From TH5896 sp049578985 (GTDB lineage: Archaea > Thermoproteota > Nitrososphaeria > Nitrososphaerales > Nitrososphaeraceae): DNA of 64,000 bases. The stretch covers positions 1 to 64,000 of the forward strand of contig JBAUMZ010000089.1 of NCBI GenBank assembly GCA_049578985.1, written 5' to 3'. Shown piece after piece: positions 25,723 to 34,133 of the stretch; positions within the stretch are counted from its first letter, which is position 1, and each line of letters starts with the position of its first letter. A model generated the notes under the pieces. It was given only the letters and a program-made list of their open reading frames with translations, searched no databases and had not been told where the DNA came from. A program made the position numbers and the translations under genes.

Positions 25723-26577
25723 TTAGCTTCCAATCTTAACCGTCTCATTGCATGCGGATCTAACGGCTTCAATAGCAGATAGTACTGCCAACATACTTGT
25801 CCGCGGGTTTTCTGGATGAGGTATGTTGCTTGCAACTATTTTTAAGATCCCAAACTCTCCTTTGACATCTATCACGTGTCGATTAACTTTTATATTCGGA
25901 TCGGCAATTATTTTGACCTTGATTTTGGTGATGTTGCCTGTTGCAAGTGCTAATGCAGCAAAGACATTCACATTCGAAGGAAACAACTCAACTGCGCTGC
26001 GGACATCTCCTTCATATAACACTGTCCTATTACTGAGCTCCTGCAAGGGTATATTCTTGTAGATATCAAAATAAGGAGCTCCAGCCAACGATTTGGGATT
26101 TTTAGTTGTTGTAATGGTAACCTGGTCTATATTGTTCCGGGCGGATTTTATTGCATCTATACCAGCGATCGCTCCAGTCGGAATATGGATAACACCAGTG
26201 TGTTCTTCAGCCTCTGATTCAAGTTCCTTCATGAACGTGTAATCGACTAATTCTCCTACACTGAAAATGATAAAATACTTTCCATCAGACAGGATCTTCT
26301 TGGCGTATTGTCGGACCGCAGCCCGACTAGCTGATTCAACTACAATTTGAGTATTCTTATATGGTTCAGAGTGAAAAAGCAAATCGGGATTAGAAAACAG
26401 GTGTGGCTTATCATTCGTTATGGATTTCTTTGCAACTTCCAATCTGCCGAGAGACGAATCAACAATAAAGCTCAGCCGTGCTGGTGACAAGAAGCCGCTA
26501 TCGATTGATCTTGCAATTTGATGGCCTATCGTTCCGAAACCTATTATACCGACCTTTTTCAAGAGTATCTCAGGCAC
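25723..26577 (-). CDS. nadX: L-aspartate dehydrogenase (NAD biosynthesis)
   Basis: 284 aa. Oxidises L-aspartate to iminoaspartate, the substrate of quinolinate synthase. Rossmann motif GIIGFGTIGHQIA (9-21). The catalytic-domain signatures are FSVGELVD, HIPTGAIAGIDAIKSA, TTTKNPKSLAGAPYF, ELFPSNVNVFAALALAT and SNIPHPENPRTSML; the last includes the conserved His-Pro-Glu-Asn segment. nadA and nadC follow within 2.5 kb, so the whole aspartate-to-NaMN branch is here. No L-aspartate oxidase (nadB) is needed, which suits both oxic and anoxic conditions. The S30e gene lies directly upstream on the same strand. Confidence 0.93.
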   Translation of the reverse strand: MPEILLKKVGIIGFGTIGHQIARSIDSGFLSPARLSFIVDSSLGRLEVAKKSITNDKPHLFSNPDLLFHSEPYKNTQIVVESASRAAVRQYAKKILSDGKYFIIFSVGELVDYTFMKELESEAEEHTGVIHIPTGAIAGIDAIKSARNNIDQVTITTTKNPKSLAGAPYFDIYKNIPLQELSNRTVLYEGDVRSAVELFPSNVNVFAALALATGNITKIKVKIIADPNIKVNRHVIDVKGEFGILKIVASNIPHPENPRTSMLAVLSAIEAVRSACNETVKIGS

Positions 26578-26608
26578 AACTTAATACTGTACTATTCGCC
26601 GCAGCACT

Positions 26609-26788
26609 TTAGCGTCTAGGGCCTCTCTCAGGTTTTCTCTGACCGGGAGCCCTTCTCTTTTCGAACCGCTTGCTATAGTTATTCTTGTTACGCAACCTGG
26701 AAATAGGACTATCTCTCAACTTTCCTTGAATTTTTGGAGTTTGTCCTCTAACCTTTCCAGCCTTGGTTAACGATCCATGGGTTGGCAT
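26609..26788 (-). CDS. rps30e: 30S ribosomal protein S30e
   Basis: 59 aa. Begins MPTHGSLTKAGKVRGQTPKI, a near-perfect archaeal S30e signature, and continues as a highly basic extended tail (KNNYSKRFEKRRAPGQRK). The ATG is at 26786-26788 and the stop TAA at 26609-26611. The gene lies 31 nt upstream of nadX on the same strand and may be co-transcribed with it. AT-rich sequence upstream (ATATATGTG on the minus strand near 26810-26820) could be its promoter. Confidence 0.93.
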   Translation of the reverse strand: MPTHGSLTKAGKVRGQTPKIQGKLRDSPISRLRNKNNYSKRFEKRRAPGQRKPERGPRR

Positions 26789-27180
26789 CTATTTAACAAC
26801 TATACATAATAACACATATATAAATTCTAAATCTGGCATGTGGTAGAGTGGGGCAAATATGTGGAACTAAGACACTGGATGACTGCAATATATTTTTGGA
26901 TTTGGGGGGGTTCCTGCTCTTTATTTCGAGCAAAACCGTAAATCAATTACACATCCATCTATAAATAATGATATGGTTAACTCAGAATTAAAGACTAGTT
27001 TTTATTCAATGGTGAGGTACTGTGAAATACCTTTTTTCCAACCCTGTTCCAATTGAGACCATGACAATTTCGCTGGTATTTGGGGCAACAATTGCCCACT
27101 AATTGGAAGAAGGTTGCAAATCCATCCTGGATTGTACTGCTTTAAATTGCTTGGACTTTCAATCTGTTCAAACTATAATA
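26789..27180. other. Divergent intergenic region between S30e and nadA
   Basis: Holds the S30e promoter (about 26810-26820) and a TTTAAATTG element at 27140-27148 for nadA. No RNA gene or extra ORF recognised. A seven-G run sits near 26905. Confidence 0.5.
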
Positions 27181-28125
27181 ATGTTAGAAATCGAAAATTA
27201 TGATGTAAAAATAAGACAGCTGAAGAAAGAGTTGAATGCTGTGATTCTGGCTCATAATTATCAGAACCCAGAAATTCAGGACATTGCAGATTTTGTTGGT
27301 GATTCTCTGGCCCTTTCTAGAGCCGCTGCCGGTACTGACGCAGATCTTATTGTATTTTGTGGGGTCCACTTCATGGCGGAGACAGCTGCTATATTATGCC
27401 CCGAAAAAACAGTACTGATACCTGATGCTCAGGCCGGATGCTCTCTAGCTTCCGCGATTAATCCTGATGAACTTATCAGATGGAAATCAAGACATCCTGA
27501 GGCTGTTGTTATTAGTTATGTCAACACATCAGCGGAGATTAAGGCTTTGTCTGATTACTGTTGCACCTCGTCTAATGCGGTAGAAATTACAAACTCAATT
27601 CCAGCCCATAAGGAGATCCTTTTCCTACCAGATATGTTTTTGGGATCATATGTCGCAAGACAGACTAGCAGGAAGAATATGCATATTTGGCCAGGTGAAT
27701 GTCATGTGCATGCGGGGATGACATTTCGTGATATCAACGAGCGTCTAGAAGCCGAATCCGACGCCGAACTTTTGATTCATCCTGAATGTGGTTGTACTAC
27801 GTCAGCACTATATCATTATGGAGAAGGTGATATCAACAAATCTTGTCATGTACTCTCTACTGAGGGAATGATCAAACATACATCGTCATCGCATTCCAAG
27901 AAATTCATAGTGGCAACTGAAATCGGAATTCTTCATAGGATGAAAAATCATAATCCTAACAAGACCTTCATACCGTTGAAAGAGGATGCTATATGCAAAT
28001 ATATGAAGATGATCACACTCGAAAAGGTGTATCATTCTCTAAGGAAAAATGTCCATGTGGTAAACGTTCCCTATAAGGTGAGGTCAAGAGCCAAACTTGC
28101 CATTGAAAGGATGCTCGCCGTATGA
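27181..28125 (+). CDS. nadA: Quinolinate synthase
   Basis: 314 aa from ATG 27181. A TTG at 27103 is in frame but lies upstream of the likely TATA element (TTTAAATTG, 27140-27148), so the ATG is preferred. A [4Fe-4S] enzyme that condenses iminoaspartate with dihydroxyacetone phosphate to quinolinate. Signatures are VILAHNYQNPEIQDIADFVGDSL, FCGVHFMAETAAILCPEKTV, DAQAGCSLA, WPGECHVHAGM and LIHPECGC; the cysteines of the last three supply the cluster ligands. nadC lies just downstream on the opposite strand. Confidence 0.95.
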   Translation: MLEIENYDVKIRQLKKELNAVILAHNYQNPEIQDIADFVGDSLALSRAAAGTDADLIVFCGVHFMAETAAILCPEKTVLIPDAQAGCSLASAINPDELIRWKSRHPEAVVISYVNTSAEIKALSDYCCTSSNAVEITNSIPAHKEILFLPDMFLGSYVARQTSRKNMHIWPGECHVHAGMTFRDINERLEAESDAELLIHPECGCTTSALYHYGEGDINKSCHVLSTEGMIKHTSSSHSKKFIVATEIGILHRMKNHNPNKTFIPLKEDAICKYMKMITLEKVYHSLRKNVHVVNVPYKVRSRAKLAIERMLAV

Positions 28126-28191
28126 TCTGATTAGCCCTAGTCTTAACTAATGAGATTTGGTTGGGGGGCATGTAACCTGGAATACTTATAA

Positions 28192-29100
28192 CTATCTAAG
28201 TTTATAATGGGATTTGACAGTCATACTAAAATCGACTGCTCTAGTAGAATGTGTCATCGAACCTACCGATATGAAATCTGGATTTAGCCGAGCAAATTCT
28301 TGGAAATTAGACTCATTAATCCCTCCTGAAATCTCCACAAGTACACGATTCCTTAGGCCCAAATCTCGTAATTTAGACATAGCCACCTTCGCATTATCCA
28401 CGGAAAAGTTGTCCAACATTACGATGTCCGCACCAGCTAGAACAGCGGAAATGAGTTCATCTTTTGAACGAACCTCGCATTCTATTTCCAGATTATTCCC
28501 GAACTGTTTCCTTGCCTTGCTTACGCAATCACTAGCATCACCCACAATTGCGACATGGTTATCCTTTATGAGGATCTTGTCGTATAGCCCCATTCGGTGA
28601 GGACGTCCACCTCCCACCGCTATGGCCTTCTTATCAAATAATCTCATTCCAGGAGATGTTTTTCTTGTAGCAGTAATTAGAGTATTGACACCAAGCTTTC
28701 TTAAGAATACAGTGTGTTTTCTGCTATCTGTTGCAACTCCGCTCATTCGCATTAGCAAGTTTAAGGCAGTTCGTTCGGCTTTGAGTATCGCCCTAGCGTC
28801 CCCCTTCACCACTATTACTTGCTGATTGTTGGTCGCAATAGCCCCATCTTCAACTAGTTTCGTAGTATAGCAGCCACAAATTTCTAAGGCAATACATGCT
28901 TCCTCGACACCACAAATCACCACGCTTTCTGCCGTCCCCTTATACCACAGCTCAGCTTCGGCATAGAAATTTGCCGGTATCACTACTTCACTTGTAATAT
29001 CACCACTACCTACGTCCTCTTCAAGATATGAAAGAATCAGATTTCGTCGATATAAATAATCAAGAAGCACAACATTTTCCTGACCTCTAGAAGAAGTCAT
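28192..29100 (-). CDS. nadC: Nicotinate-nucleotide pyrophosphorylase (quinolinate phosphoribosyltransferase)
   Basis: 302 aa. Converts quinolinate and PRPP to nicotinate mononucleotide. Motifs are EDVGSGDITSE near the N-terminus, AERTALNLLMRMSGVAT, TRKTSPGMRLFDKKAIAVGG, HRMGLYDKILIKDNH, VECEVRS-type EIECEVRSKDEL and DIVMLDNFS, and SGGINESN with VGSMTHS at the end. The start overlaps the stop of the RpoE'' gene by four bases (29097-29100), linking NAD synthesis to an RNA polymerase subunit operon. Confidence 0.96.
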   Translation of the reverse strand: MTSSRGQENVVLLDYLYRRNLILSYLEEDVGSGDITSEVVIPANFYAEAELWYKGTAESVVICGVEEACIALEICGCYTTKLVEDGAIATNNQQVIVVKGDARAILKAERTALNLLMRMSGVATDSRKHTVFLRKLGVNTLITATRKTSPGMRLFDKKAIAVGGGRPHRMGLYDKILIKDNHVAIVGDASDCVSKARKQFGNNLEIECEVRSKDELISAVLAGADIVMLDNFSVDNAKVAMSKLRDLGLRNRVLVEISGGINESNFQEFARLNPDFISVGSMTHSTRAVDFSMTVKSHYKLR

Positions 29101-29285
29101 GAAGCTTTCAAAGCATATTTGTGAGGGACACGAAGATCAAGAGTCATGGCCACATGAGAGTTCGAGGGATCAAATACCAGTATCATCCCTGTCCAGTGTG
29201 GCGTCAAATCAGTTGAACTGCACACAGGACAAACCTTTCCAACGGTCAATGCCTTACACTTCTTACACGCAAGTTCCCTGGGCAT
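29097..29285 (-). CDS. rpoE2: RNA polymerase subunit E'' / Spt4 family
   Basis: 62 aa. Four cysteines in ACKKCKALTVGKVCPVCSS form the zinc ribbon, then a beta-hairpin domain (WTGMILVFDPSNSHVA). This is the Spt4 homologue that pairs with Spt5 to keep RNA polymerase processive. It follows the RpoE' gene with a one-base overlap (29285) and precedes nadC with a four-base overlap, so all three are probably co-translated from one mRNA. Confidence 0.92.
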   Translation of the reverse strand: MPRELACKKCKALTVGKVCPVCSSTDLTPHWTGMILVFDPSNSHVAMTLDLRVPHKYALKAS

Positions 29286-29917
29286 TACTTACTTGAACCC
29301 CGCTTTTTCTCCTTTATTGGAACAGTAGACTGAGTTTGTTGCGACTTTAGCACATCCTGTTCAATCCATTCCAGGGCCCCCAAAAACGGCTGCCTACACG
29401 TAATTCCTATCTTTCCCATGGCGGCACCCTTACCCAAACTAACTGCGGTTATCCTTCCTCTTAATTTAGCGCCAATTTTGATAGACCTCGAAGATTGATT
29501 TGCCAAAATTATCCCTTGCTTCACATCACTCTTAAGAAAGTCGTCTGTTATCTGAGACAGATGAAGTAAGGCATCAGTAGGCCCTATTCTGACAAACGCC
29601 CCAAAATCGGTTATCTCTACTATCTCTCCTTCAACTATTTCCTGCAATCTTGGGAAGAAGGTTAAGGCCTTAAAGATTACTCTATGATATGTTGCTCCAT
29701 CACCTGCGACGAGCTTACCCACAGGATTCGTAGATGCCTCTATAATCATGATAACATACCCAAGCTCAGGGCTAATCATACTCTCATATTTCTCTTTAAG
29801 AATTCCAATTGCTGTTCTATTAAGAGACGGGGTTAACCGATCGGGAGGGATTCTTATAACATCGCTCATATGCACGATCGCAAACATAATATACAATTGA
29901 TAGCGACGGAACATCAA
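29285..29917 (-). CDS. rpoE1: RNA polymerase subunit E' (Rpb7 homologue)
   Basis: The open frame is 210 aa; ATG at 29885-29887 (MFAIVHMSDVIRIPPDRL) gives the more usual ~200-aa protein, so the first ten codons are probably not translated. The N-terminal RNP-like domain covers about 1-85 and the S1 RNA-binding domain about 90-170 (EGEIVEITDFGAFVRIGPTD, HLSQITDDF). With RpoF it forms the polymerase stalk that helps open promoters and grips exiting RNA. The C-terminal tail is basic (KEKKRGSSK). Confidence 0.95.
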   Translation of the reverse strand: MMFRRYQLYIMFAIVHMSDVIRIPPDRLTPSLNRTAIGILKEKYESMISPELGYVIMIIEASTNPVGKLVAGDGATYHRVIFKALTFFPRLQEIVEGEIVEITDFGAFVRIGPTDALLHLSQITDDFLKSDVKQGIILANQSSRSIKIGAKLRGRITAVSLGKGAAMGKIGITCRQPFLGALEWIEQDVLKSQQTQSTVPIKEKKRGSSK

Positions 29918-30058
29918 TTTATTAACCTTTGGATAACATAATCATACATAGACCTTTCCTGTCTTTGGATATTACAGCTTGAGTCCCTGAAATGAGGCGA
30001 GTCTTGTTGGGACGGATCCTTTTCAATTAATAGATATTCTAGTAGGTAGGTAATTTCA

Positions 30059-30088
30059 TTGGAACCTCCGGGATGTTGATGGTTCCAA
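30059..30088. promoter_or_regulatory. 8-bp perfect inverted repeat, TTGGAACC-N14-GGTTCCAA
   Basis: The arms are 30059-30066 and 30081-30088 and lie between the divergent rpoE1 and Mrp-ATPase genes, about 14 nt before the Mrp TATA box. The symmetry and position suggest a dimer-binding operator. Inference only. Confidence 0.5.
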
Positions 30089-30101
30089 GCGAAGTATGAC
30101 A

Positions 30102-30110
30102 ATTTAAATA
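30102..30110 (+). promoter_or_regulatory. TATA box for the Mrp/NBP35 gene
   Basis: ATTTAAATA lies about 32 nt (centre) before the ATG at 30138; a second TTTAAATTA at 30120-30128 is too close to act as TATA for that start. Confidence 0.5.
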
Positions 30111-30137
30111 CTTTGGACTTTAAATTACTCGTAGCAT

Positions 30138-31229
30138 ATGACTAACGTGGATCAAGTTATGTCTACCCTCAAGAAGATTGTAGATCCAGAATTACATAAG
30201 GATATTGTATCTATGGGTATGATTAAGGATCTAAGTATTAAAGATAAGAAAGTATCATTTACTCTTGAATTAACGACCCCTGCCTGTCCTTTCAATAGCG
30301 AAATTGAGCAGGATGTGAGAAATTCTATGCAAAGCATAGGAGTAAACGACTTGGATCTCAAGGTTACTGCTAAAGTTATGGAAGGTAGAGCGATTTCAAT
30401 GGATGAATTGCTCCCCAAGGTCAAGAATATTTTTGCTGTTGCTAGCGGAAAAGGAGGCGTAGGAAAGACAACGGTGGCAGTAAACTTGGCATTGGCGTTG
30501 GCCAAGTCGGGCGCTAGTGTTGGCCTTTTAGACGCAGACATCTATGGCCCAAGTGTTCCTCTAATGTTGGGGATAAGAGATTCACCTCCGATTGTAAACA
30601 ACAAAATACAGCCCATCGTTTCGAACGGCGTGAAAGTTATTTCCATGGGCTTCTTTTACGAACAGTCTCAGCAGGCAGGTATCTATCGTGGACCAATAGT
30701 TTCAGGAATCATAAAGCAATTCATAACAGACGTAGAGTGGGGAGAATTGGATTACCTTCTAATAGATCTGCCACCAGGAACAGGCGACGCTCCTCTCACT
30801 ATGGCTCAAACTCTTCCTATCACGGGTGTCCTCATAGTCACTACACCGCAGGATGTGGCAATGAATGTTGCTATCAAATCTGTTGGGATGTTTAACAAAC
30901 TAAACATTCCGATATTAGGAGTTGTTGAAAACATGAGTTTTCTTGTCTGCCCACACTGTGACGAAAGCACGTACACTTTTGGGAAAGGTGGAGGACAGAA
31001 GATAAGTGATAAGTTTAATGTACCCTTCTTAGGTGAAATCCCTTTGCATCCTCTTATAAGAGAAGGGAGTGACCTTGGCAGACCGGTCATCTTGGTGGAA
31101 CCAGATTCATTGGCTGGTTTAGCATTTGGAAAGATATCAAAGCTGGTTGCGGGACGTATTAGCGTAGTAGCGGCTGCCGTGAAAGATAGTGATATTGCGG
31201 AAAAAGCTTCAACAACACCGATGGAATGA
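30138..31229 (+). CDS. Mrp/NBP35-family iron-sulfur cluster carrier ATPase
   Basis: 363 aa. The N-terminal MIP18/DUF59 domain (about 1-85, KIVDPELHKDIVSMGMI) is followed by the P-loop ATPase with the deviant Walker A GKGGVGKTT at 104-112, DADIYGPSVP, DLPPGTGDAPL and the metal-binding CPHC pair near residue 271-274. These proteins hold a [4Fe-4S] cluster at the dimer interface and pass it to apo-enzymes. Likely clients in this window include NadA and BioB. The last four bases overlap the start of the dephospho-CoA kinase gene (ATGA), so the two are translationally coupled. Confidence 0.94.
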   Translation: MTNVDQVMSTLKKIVDPELHKDIVSMGMIKDLSIKDKKVSFTLELTTPACPFNSEIEQDVRNSMQSIGVNDLDLKVTAKVMEGRAISMDELLPKVKNIFAVASGKGGVGKTTVAVNLALALAKSGASVGLLDADIYGPSVPLMLGIRDSPPIVNNKIQPIVSNGVKVISMGFFYEQSQQAGIYRGPIVSGIIKQFITDVEWGELDYLLIDLPPGTGDAPLTMAQTLPITGVLIVTTPQDVAMNVAIKSVGMFNKLNIPILGVVENMSFLVCPHCDESTYTFGKGGGQKISDKFNVPFLGEIPLHPLIREGSDLGRPVILVEPDSLAGLAFGKISKLVAGRISVVAAAVKDSDIAEKASTTPME

Positions 31230-31786
31230 ATCACGATGCGAAGCCAGTCCAAAAGGAGATCATTGATCTTCTGAGAAAGCCTCTTGGGGAAGTGATTAGC
31301 TATCATCAGGTTGAAAAGCTCAAGATAGTTGAGCTGCGTCAGGCAACCCGCAAGTTAATTACTGTAGGAGATACGACCACCGCAAAAGTTATCAGTTTTA
31401 ATATTGTCCCCGATGTGAGCGTTGTTGACGGTTTTGAGAAGAGGTTAGTCTCCGCAACAAGCATATCTAAACTGAAATCTATGATCGCAGCTATCTCAGG
31501 TGTGGACCTAGTCGAACTTTCCTGTACAAACCAGCCGGGATCAATATCCTTGGAAGCTGTCAAGATTCTCTTTCGTGCACTAATGAGTCACGCCCCAGTC
31601 TTGGTAAGAGTAATAGGTGAAGAGGACTTAATTGCACTTCCATTAATCGCGTTCGCGCCGACAGAATCGAGAATTCTTTATGGACAACCTTCAGAGGGGA
31701 TAGTTGTTGTGAGAGTCGCGAATCGAATCCAAGAGATAGCTAAACATTTAATGAGGAGAATAGGATTCGATCTTGAAGGGGTATGA
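31226..31786 (+). CDS. GTP-dependent dephospho-CoA kinase (DUF359 family)
   Basis: 186 aa. Archaeal enzyme for the last step of CoA synthesis, unrelated to bacterial CoaE. Family landmarks are LRKPLGEVIS, LITVGDTTTAKVISFNIVPD, VVDGFEKR, LSCTNQPGSISLEA (substrate loop) and VRVIGEEDLIALPLIAFAP with ILYGQPSEGIVVV near the end. The conserved acidic residues thought to bind Mg-GTP (GDT, PDVSVVDG and GEED) are present. It follows the Mrp ATPase with a 4-bp overlap. Confidence 0.88.
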   Translation: MNHDAKPVQKEIIDLLRKPLGEVISYHQVEKLKIVELRQATRKLITVGDTTTAKVISFNIVPDVSVVDGFEKRLVSATSISKLKSMIAAISGVDLVELSCTNQPGSISLEAVKILFRALMSHAPVLVRVIGEEDLIALPLIAFAPTESRILYGQPSEGIVVVRVANRIQEIAKHLMRRIGFDLEGV

Positions 31787-31901
31787 TGAAGTGGTGGCTG
31801 ACTGAAAAAAATGGGTGATTGTATGCTTCTTAACTCTTCCTGACCCCGAATCATTTACAGCACCTCAAATACGATGATAAGATACGCTCGATATTAGTAG
31901 T

Positions 31902-32048
31902 TTATTGGGACTGATGGCATTCACATTTACATCTTTTAACAGTCACATCAAATGAACAATCATTATTCCCATTACATGGTTCTCCCATAGGCCATTCTCC
32001 TGGACATTCAGAGTGCCTTCCTTTCTTACAAAAATATGTGAGGAGCAT
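31902..32048 (-). CDS. Small cysteine-rich protein, 48 aa
   Basis: ATG at 32046-32048, stop TAA at 31902-31904. Seven cysteines (positions 7, 15, 25, 31, 40, 42, 44) are arranged as CKKGRHSECPGEWPMGEPC, then NNDCSFDV and RCKCECH at the end. The alternating C-x-C-x-C-H terminus and the CPGEWPMG turn suggest zinc or iron-sulfur binding. It has no signal peptide. Sequences of this look occur as short hypotheticals in Nitrososphaeria; the family has no assigned function. Cysteine density this high is unlikely by chance. Confidence 0.6.
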   Translation of the reverse strand: MLLTYFCKKGRHSECPGEWPMGEPCNGNNDCSFDVTVKRCKCECHQSQ

Positions 32049-32092
32049 CAACACAGTTACCTATTCCAGAAGTGCGCCTTAATTTTCTATAG

Positions 32093-32365
32093 TTATAAAA
32101 GGTCGATATTAAACAGTTGGGGAGCGTATATTGACCCTTCTCTCACCTTCCTTACCTTTGCAACCGATAGGTAATGCGGCCAGATTGTGACCATGATTGA
32201 ACCCTCTGGTACTCCCTCAGGCAACGTAATTACCAAAATGTCCTCATGAGAAACCCCAATTTCGACCAATTTCATTTTACTTTTCTCGATCAGATCATCA
32301 GGCATTCCACTGCTGTAAAGAAACACCTTTCCGTCGTATTGCAATTTCCCATTCATTGACCTCAT
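32093..32365 (-). CDS. Conserved-looking hypothetical protein, 90 aa
   Basis: Soluble alpha/beta protein without recognised domain. Residues 8-30 (LQYDGKVFLYSSGMPDDLIE) suggest a beta strand and helix, followed by KLVEIGVSHEDILVITLPEGVPEGSIMVTIWP, another strand pair. Two aromatic- and proline-rich stretches (TIWPHYLSV and SIYAPQLFNI) close the protein. Codon pattern and length are normal for a gene. It precedes the Cys-rich gene on the same strand (44-nt gap). Function unknown. Confidence 0.65.
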   Translation of the reverse strand: MRSMNGKLQYDGKVFLYSSGMPDDLIEKSKMKLVEIGVSHEDILVITLPEGVPEGSIMVTIWPHYLSVAKVRKVREGSIYAPQLFNIDLL

Positions 32366-32431
32366 ATTGAGCCTTTTATCCTATATGCCTTTTTGTTCAC
32401 GAAGCAGTGAACAGAGGCTAGTAATAGAGCG

Positions 32432-32602
32432 CTAGAGGGTGTCTATGTGAAACTTGGACATGCATCCGGTGCACTCATAAATTTCATCGCCTACTTGGCC
32501 ACTTACATTAAACCTTACAATCGTGGTGCATTTAGGACACCTTCCCTCAACTGTCCTGGTCTTCCGTATCGGCTTAACCCTTGATTTTCTCCGACTACCC
32601 AA
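32432..32602 (-). CDS. Small zinc-ribbon protein, Elf1-like (tentative), 56 aa
   Basis: TTG start at 32600-32602, stop TAG at 32432-32434. Basic N-terminus (MGSRRKSRVKPIRKTR) followed by a four-cysteine ribbon: RCPKCTTIVRFNV, then IYECTGCMSKFHID. The layout of a basic tail plus CxxC-x20-CxxC ribbon is that of the archaeal Elf1-type transcription elongation factor, but the specific Elf1 residues are not strong, so a generic zinc ribbon is possible. It lies in a run of small minus-strand genes between 31.9 and 32.9 kb. Confidence 0.6.
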   Translation of the reverse strand: MGSRRKSRVKPIRKTRTVEGRCPKCTTIVRFNVSGQVGDEIYECTGCMSKFHIDTL

Positions 32603-32676
32603 TTTGTAGAATTAGAGATTAACTTATTTATAAATCTGGCCAAAGAAGGATCCGATCAGATCACCCCCCCCTAACT

Positions 32677-32871
32677 CTAAGCTACCTGCTGCCTCTTTTT
32701 ACGCCGCAATGTAATGATCCCTAAGCTTAGAAAGCCAATGCCGATAGCTAAGATCAAAAAATCGGCAGGGACTAAAAGTGACCAAACCTCGTTAATCATC
32801 CCAGCATAAAGAAACAAGGTTGATAAGAAAATCAAAGCAACACCTGTTATTATTTCACCATTGACCTCCAT
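32677..32871 (-). CDS. Small membrane protein with two transmembrane helices, 64 aa
   Basis: Two hydrophobic segments (about 8-25, ITGVALIFLSTLFLYAGM, and 35-55, PADFLILAIGIGFLSLGI) are followed by a basic tail, TLRRKKRQQVA, predicting a hairpin with both ends in the cytoplasm. No family recognised. It precedes the leuB-like gene's 3' end by about 100 nt on the same strand but is likely independent. Confidence 0.6.
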   Translation of the reverse strand: MEVNGEIITGVALIFLSTLFLYAGMINEVWSLLVPADFLILAIGIGFLSLGIITLRRKKRQQVA

Positions 32872-32973
32872 GACGATGAATTAAGCAACGTCCGGACTTA
32901 TATACAAATCCTTCACGGTGTCAGTCAGAGGTGTTGTGCAATCAACTCGTGTATGTGAAGTATCTGGCAGCAA

Positions 32974-34005
32974 CTAGTTCACATATAAATAAGACATGAC
33001 ACTCCTTGTGAATTCTTTAGTAGTAAGAGTACCACCCAGATCCTTTGTCTTCTTGTTTTCAATCAGCATTCGCAATATCGCATTCTCTATTCGATCTCCC
33101 TCTAACATGACTTGCTTATCGTCGCGCTCTGTTCCCAACCATTGAAGCATCAATCTAGCCGAAAGCAAGATAGAAGTAGGGTTTGAAACATTCTTACCTT
33201 GAATATCAAAAGCTGCTCCGTGAACTGGCTCAAACACCCCAAAATCGTTTCCTATATTTGCTGCCGGACCCATGCCAAGTCCCCCGACTACTTGTGCAGC
33301 CTCGTCGGATATAATGTCGCCAAACAGGTTTGACGTTACGATTACGTCAAAATCCTGAGGTTTCCGAATAAGATTCATCGCACACGCATCGACGTACATC
33401 TCTTCGAATTGAATGTCAATGTTTAGTGATGCGATTTCTGAACATACTCTTCTAAACATCCCGTCGCTTTTCTTCAATACATTCGCTTTGTGAACTAGAC
33501 TGACCTTTCTCCGTTTATTCCTTAATTTGGCTAGTTTGAAGCCGTATTGAGCTATTCTTTCAATGGCTTTTTTGCTGGTCCGCCTGAGTGAAATAACAGT
33601 TTCCTCGTCTGACCAAAATTCCCACCCAAGGTATAGGTCCTCAGTATTCTCCCGGACTACCACAAGATCGATATTGTCATGAAGAGAGTTTGTATTAGGA
33701 TAGGCTTTTAAGGGTCTGATATTAGCATATAAGTCGAAAAGATGTCTAATGACGAGTATTACATCAGCGGCACTTTCTCCAACTGGTCCTTTCAAACATG
33801 CATCTGATTTAGTGATGGTAGATAAAGTGAATTCTGGTAAAGCCTTACCGAATCTTTTAAGTGCACCATCCCCTGCCTCTACGGGAACTAAGGAAAATTT
33901 TACTGACGAATTATCATTTATTGCGTTCAGGATACACGTCGCCGAGTCGATCAATTCTGGCCCGATCCCATCACCCCTGAGCATTGCTATGTTATATCGA
34001 GTCAT
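32974..34005 (-). CDS. leuB: Isopropylmalate/isocitrate-type dehydrogenase, probably 3-isopropylmalate dehydrogenase
   Basis: 343 aa. Beta-decarboxylating dehydrogenase fold: LRGDGIGPELI (9-19), NIRPLKAYP, VVVRENTEDLYLGWE, a conserved Lys in VHKANVLKKSDGMF, and metal-binding Asp in YVDACAMNLIRKP, SNLFGDIISDEAA and FEPVHGAAFDI. It could act on isopropylmalate, isocitrate or homoisocitrate. The choice of leuB rests on its place just downstream of ilvB-ilvN on the same strand, consistent with leucine synthesis; substrate specificity is therefore inferred. Confidence 0.82.
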   Translation of the reverse strand: MTRYNIAMLRGDGIGPELIDSATCILNAINDNSSVKFSLVPVEAGDGALKRFGKALPEFTLSTITKSDACLKGPVGESAADVILVIRHLFDLYANIRPLKAYPNTNSLHDNIDLVVVRENTEDLYLGWEFWSDEETVISLRRTSKKAIERIAQYGFKLAKLRNKRRKVSLVHKANVLKKSDGMFRRVCSEIASLNIDIQFEEMYVDACAMNLIRKPQDFDVIVTSNLFGDIISDEAAQVVGGLGMGPAANIGNDFGVFEPVHGAAFDIQGKNVSNPTSILLSARLMLQWLGTERDDKQVMLEGDRIENAILRMLIENKKTKDLGGTLTTKEFTRSVMSYLYVN

Positions 34006-34133
34006 CTTAAGGCACCTTTGCTAAGGGTTCACGATTTCCCCATCCCGATTCCATTTGAGAGCTGTTGTATTTCCTTAATAGGGTATAAAAAATTGTATTT
34101 TTCAAATTCACTGATCTCTTATCGATTCGAGGA

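Noticed and set aside
29914..30102. 62-codon minus-strand frame upstream of rpoE1
   Set aside because: No protein-like pattern and it covers the inverted repeat and promoter region of the divergent genes.
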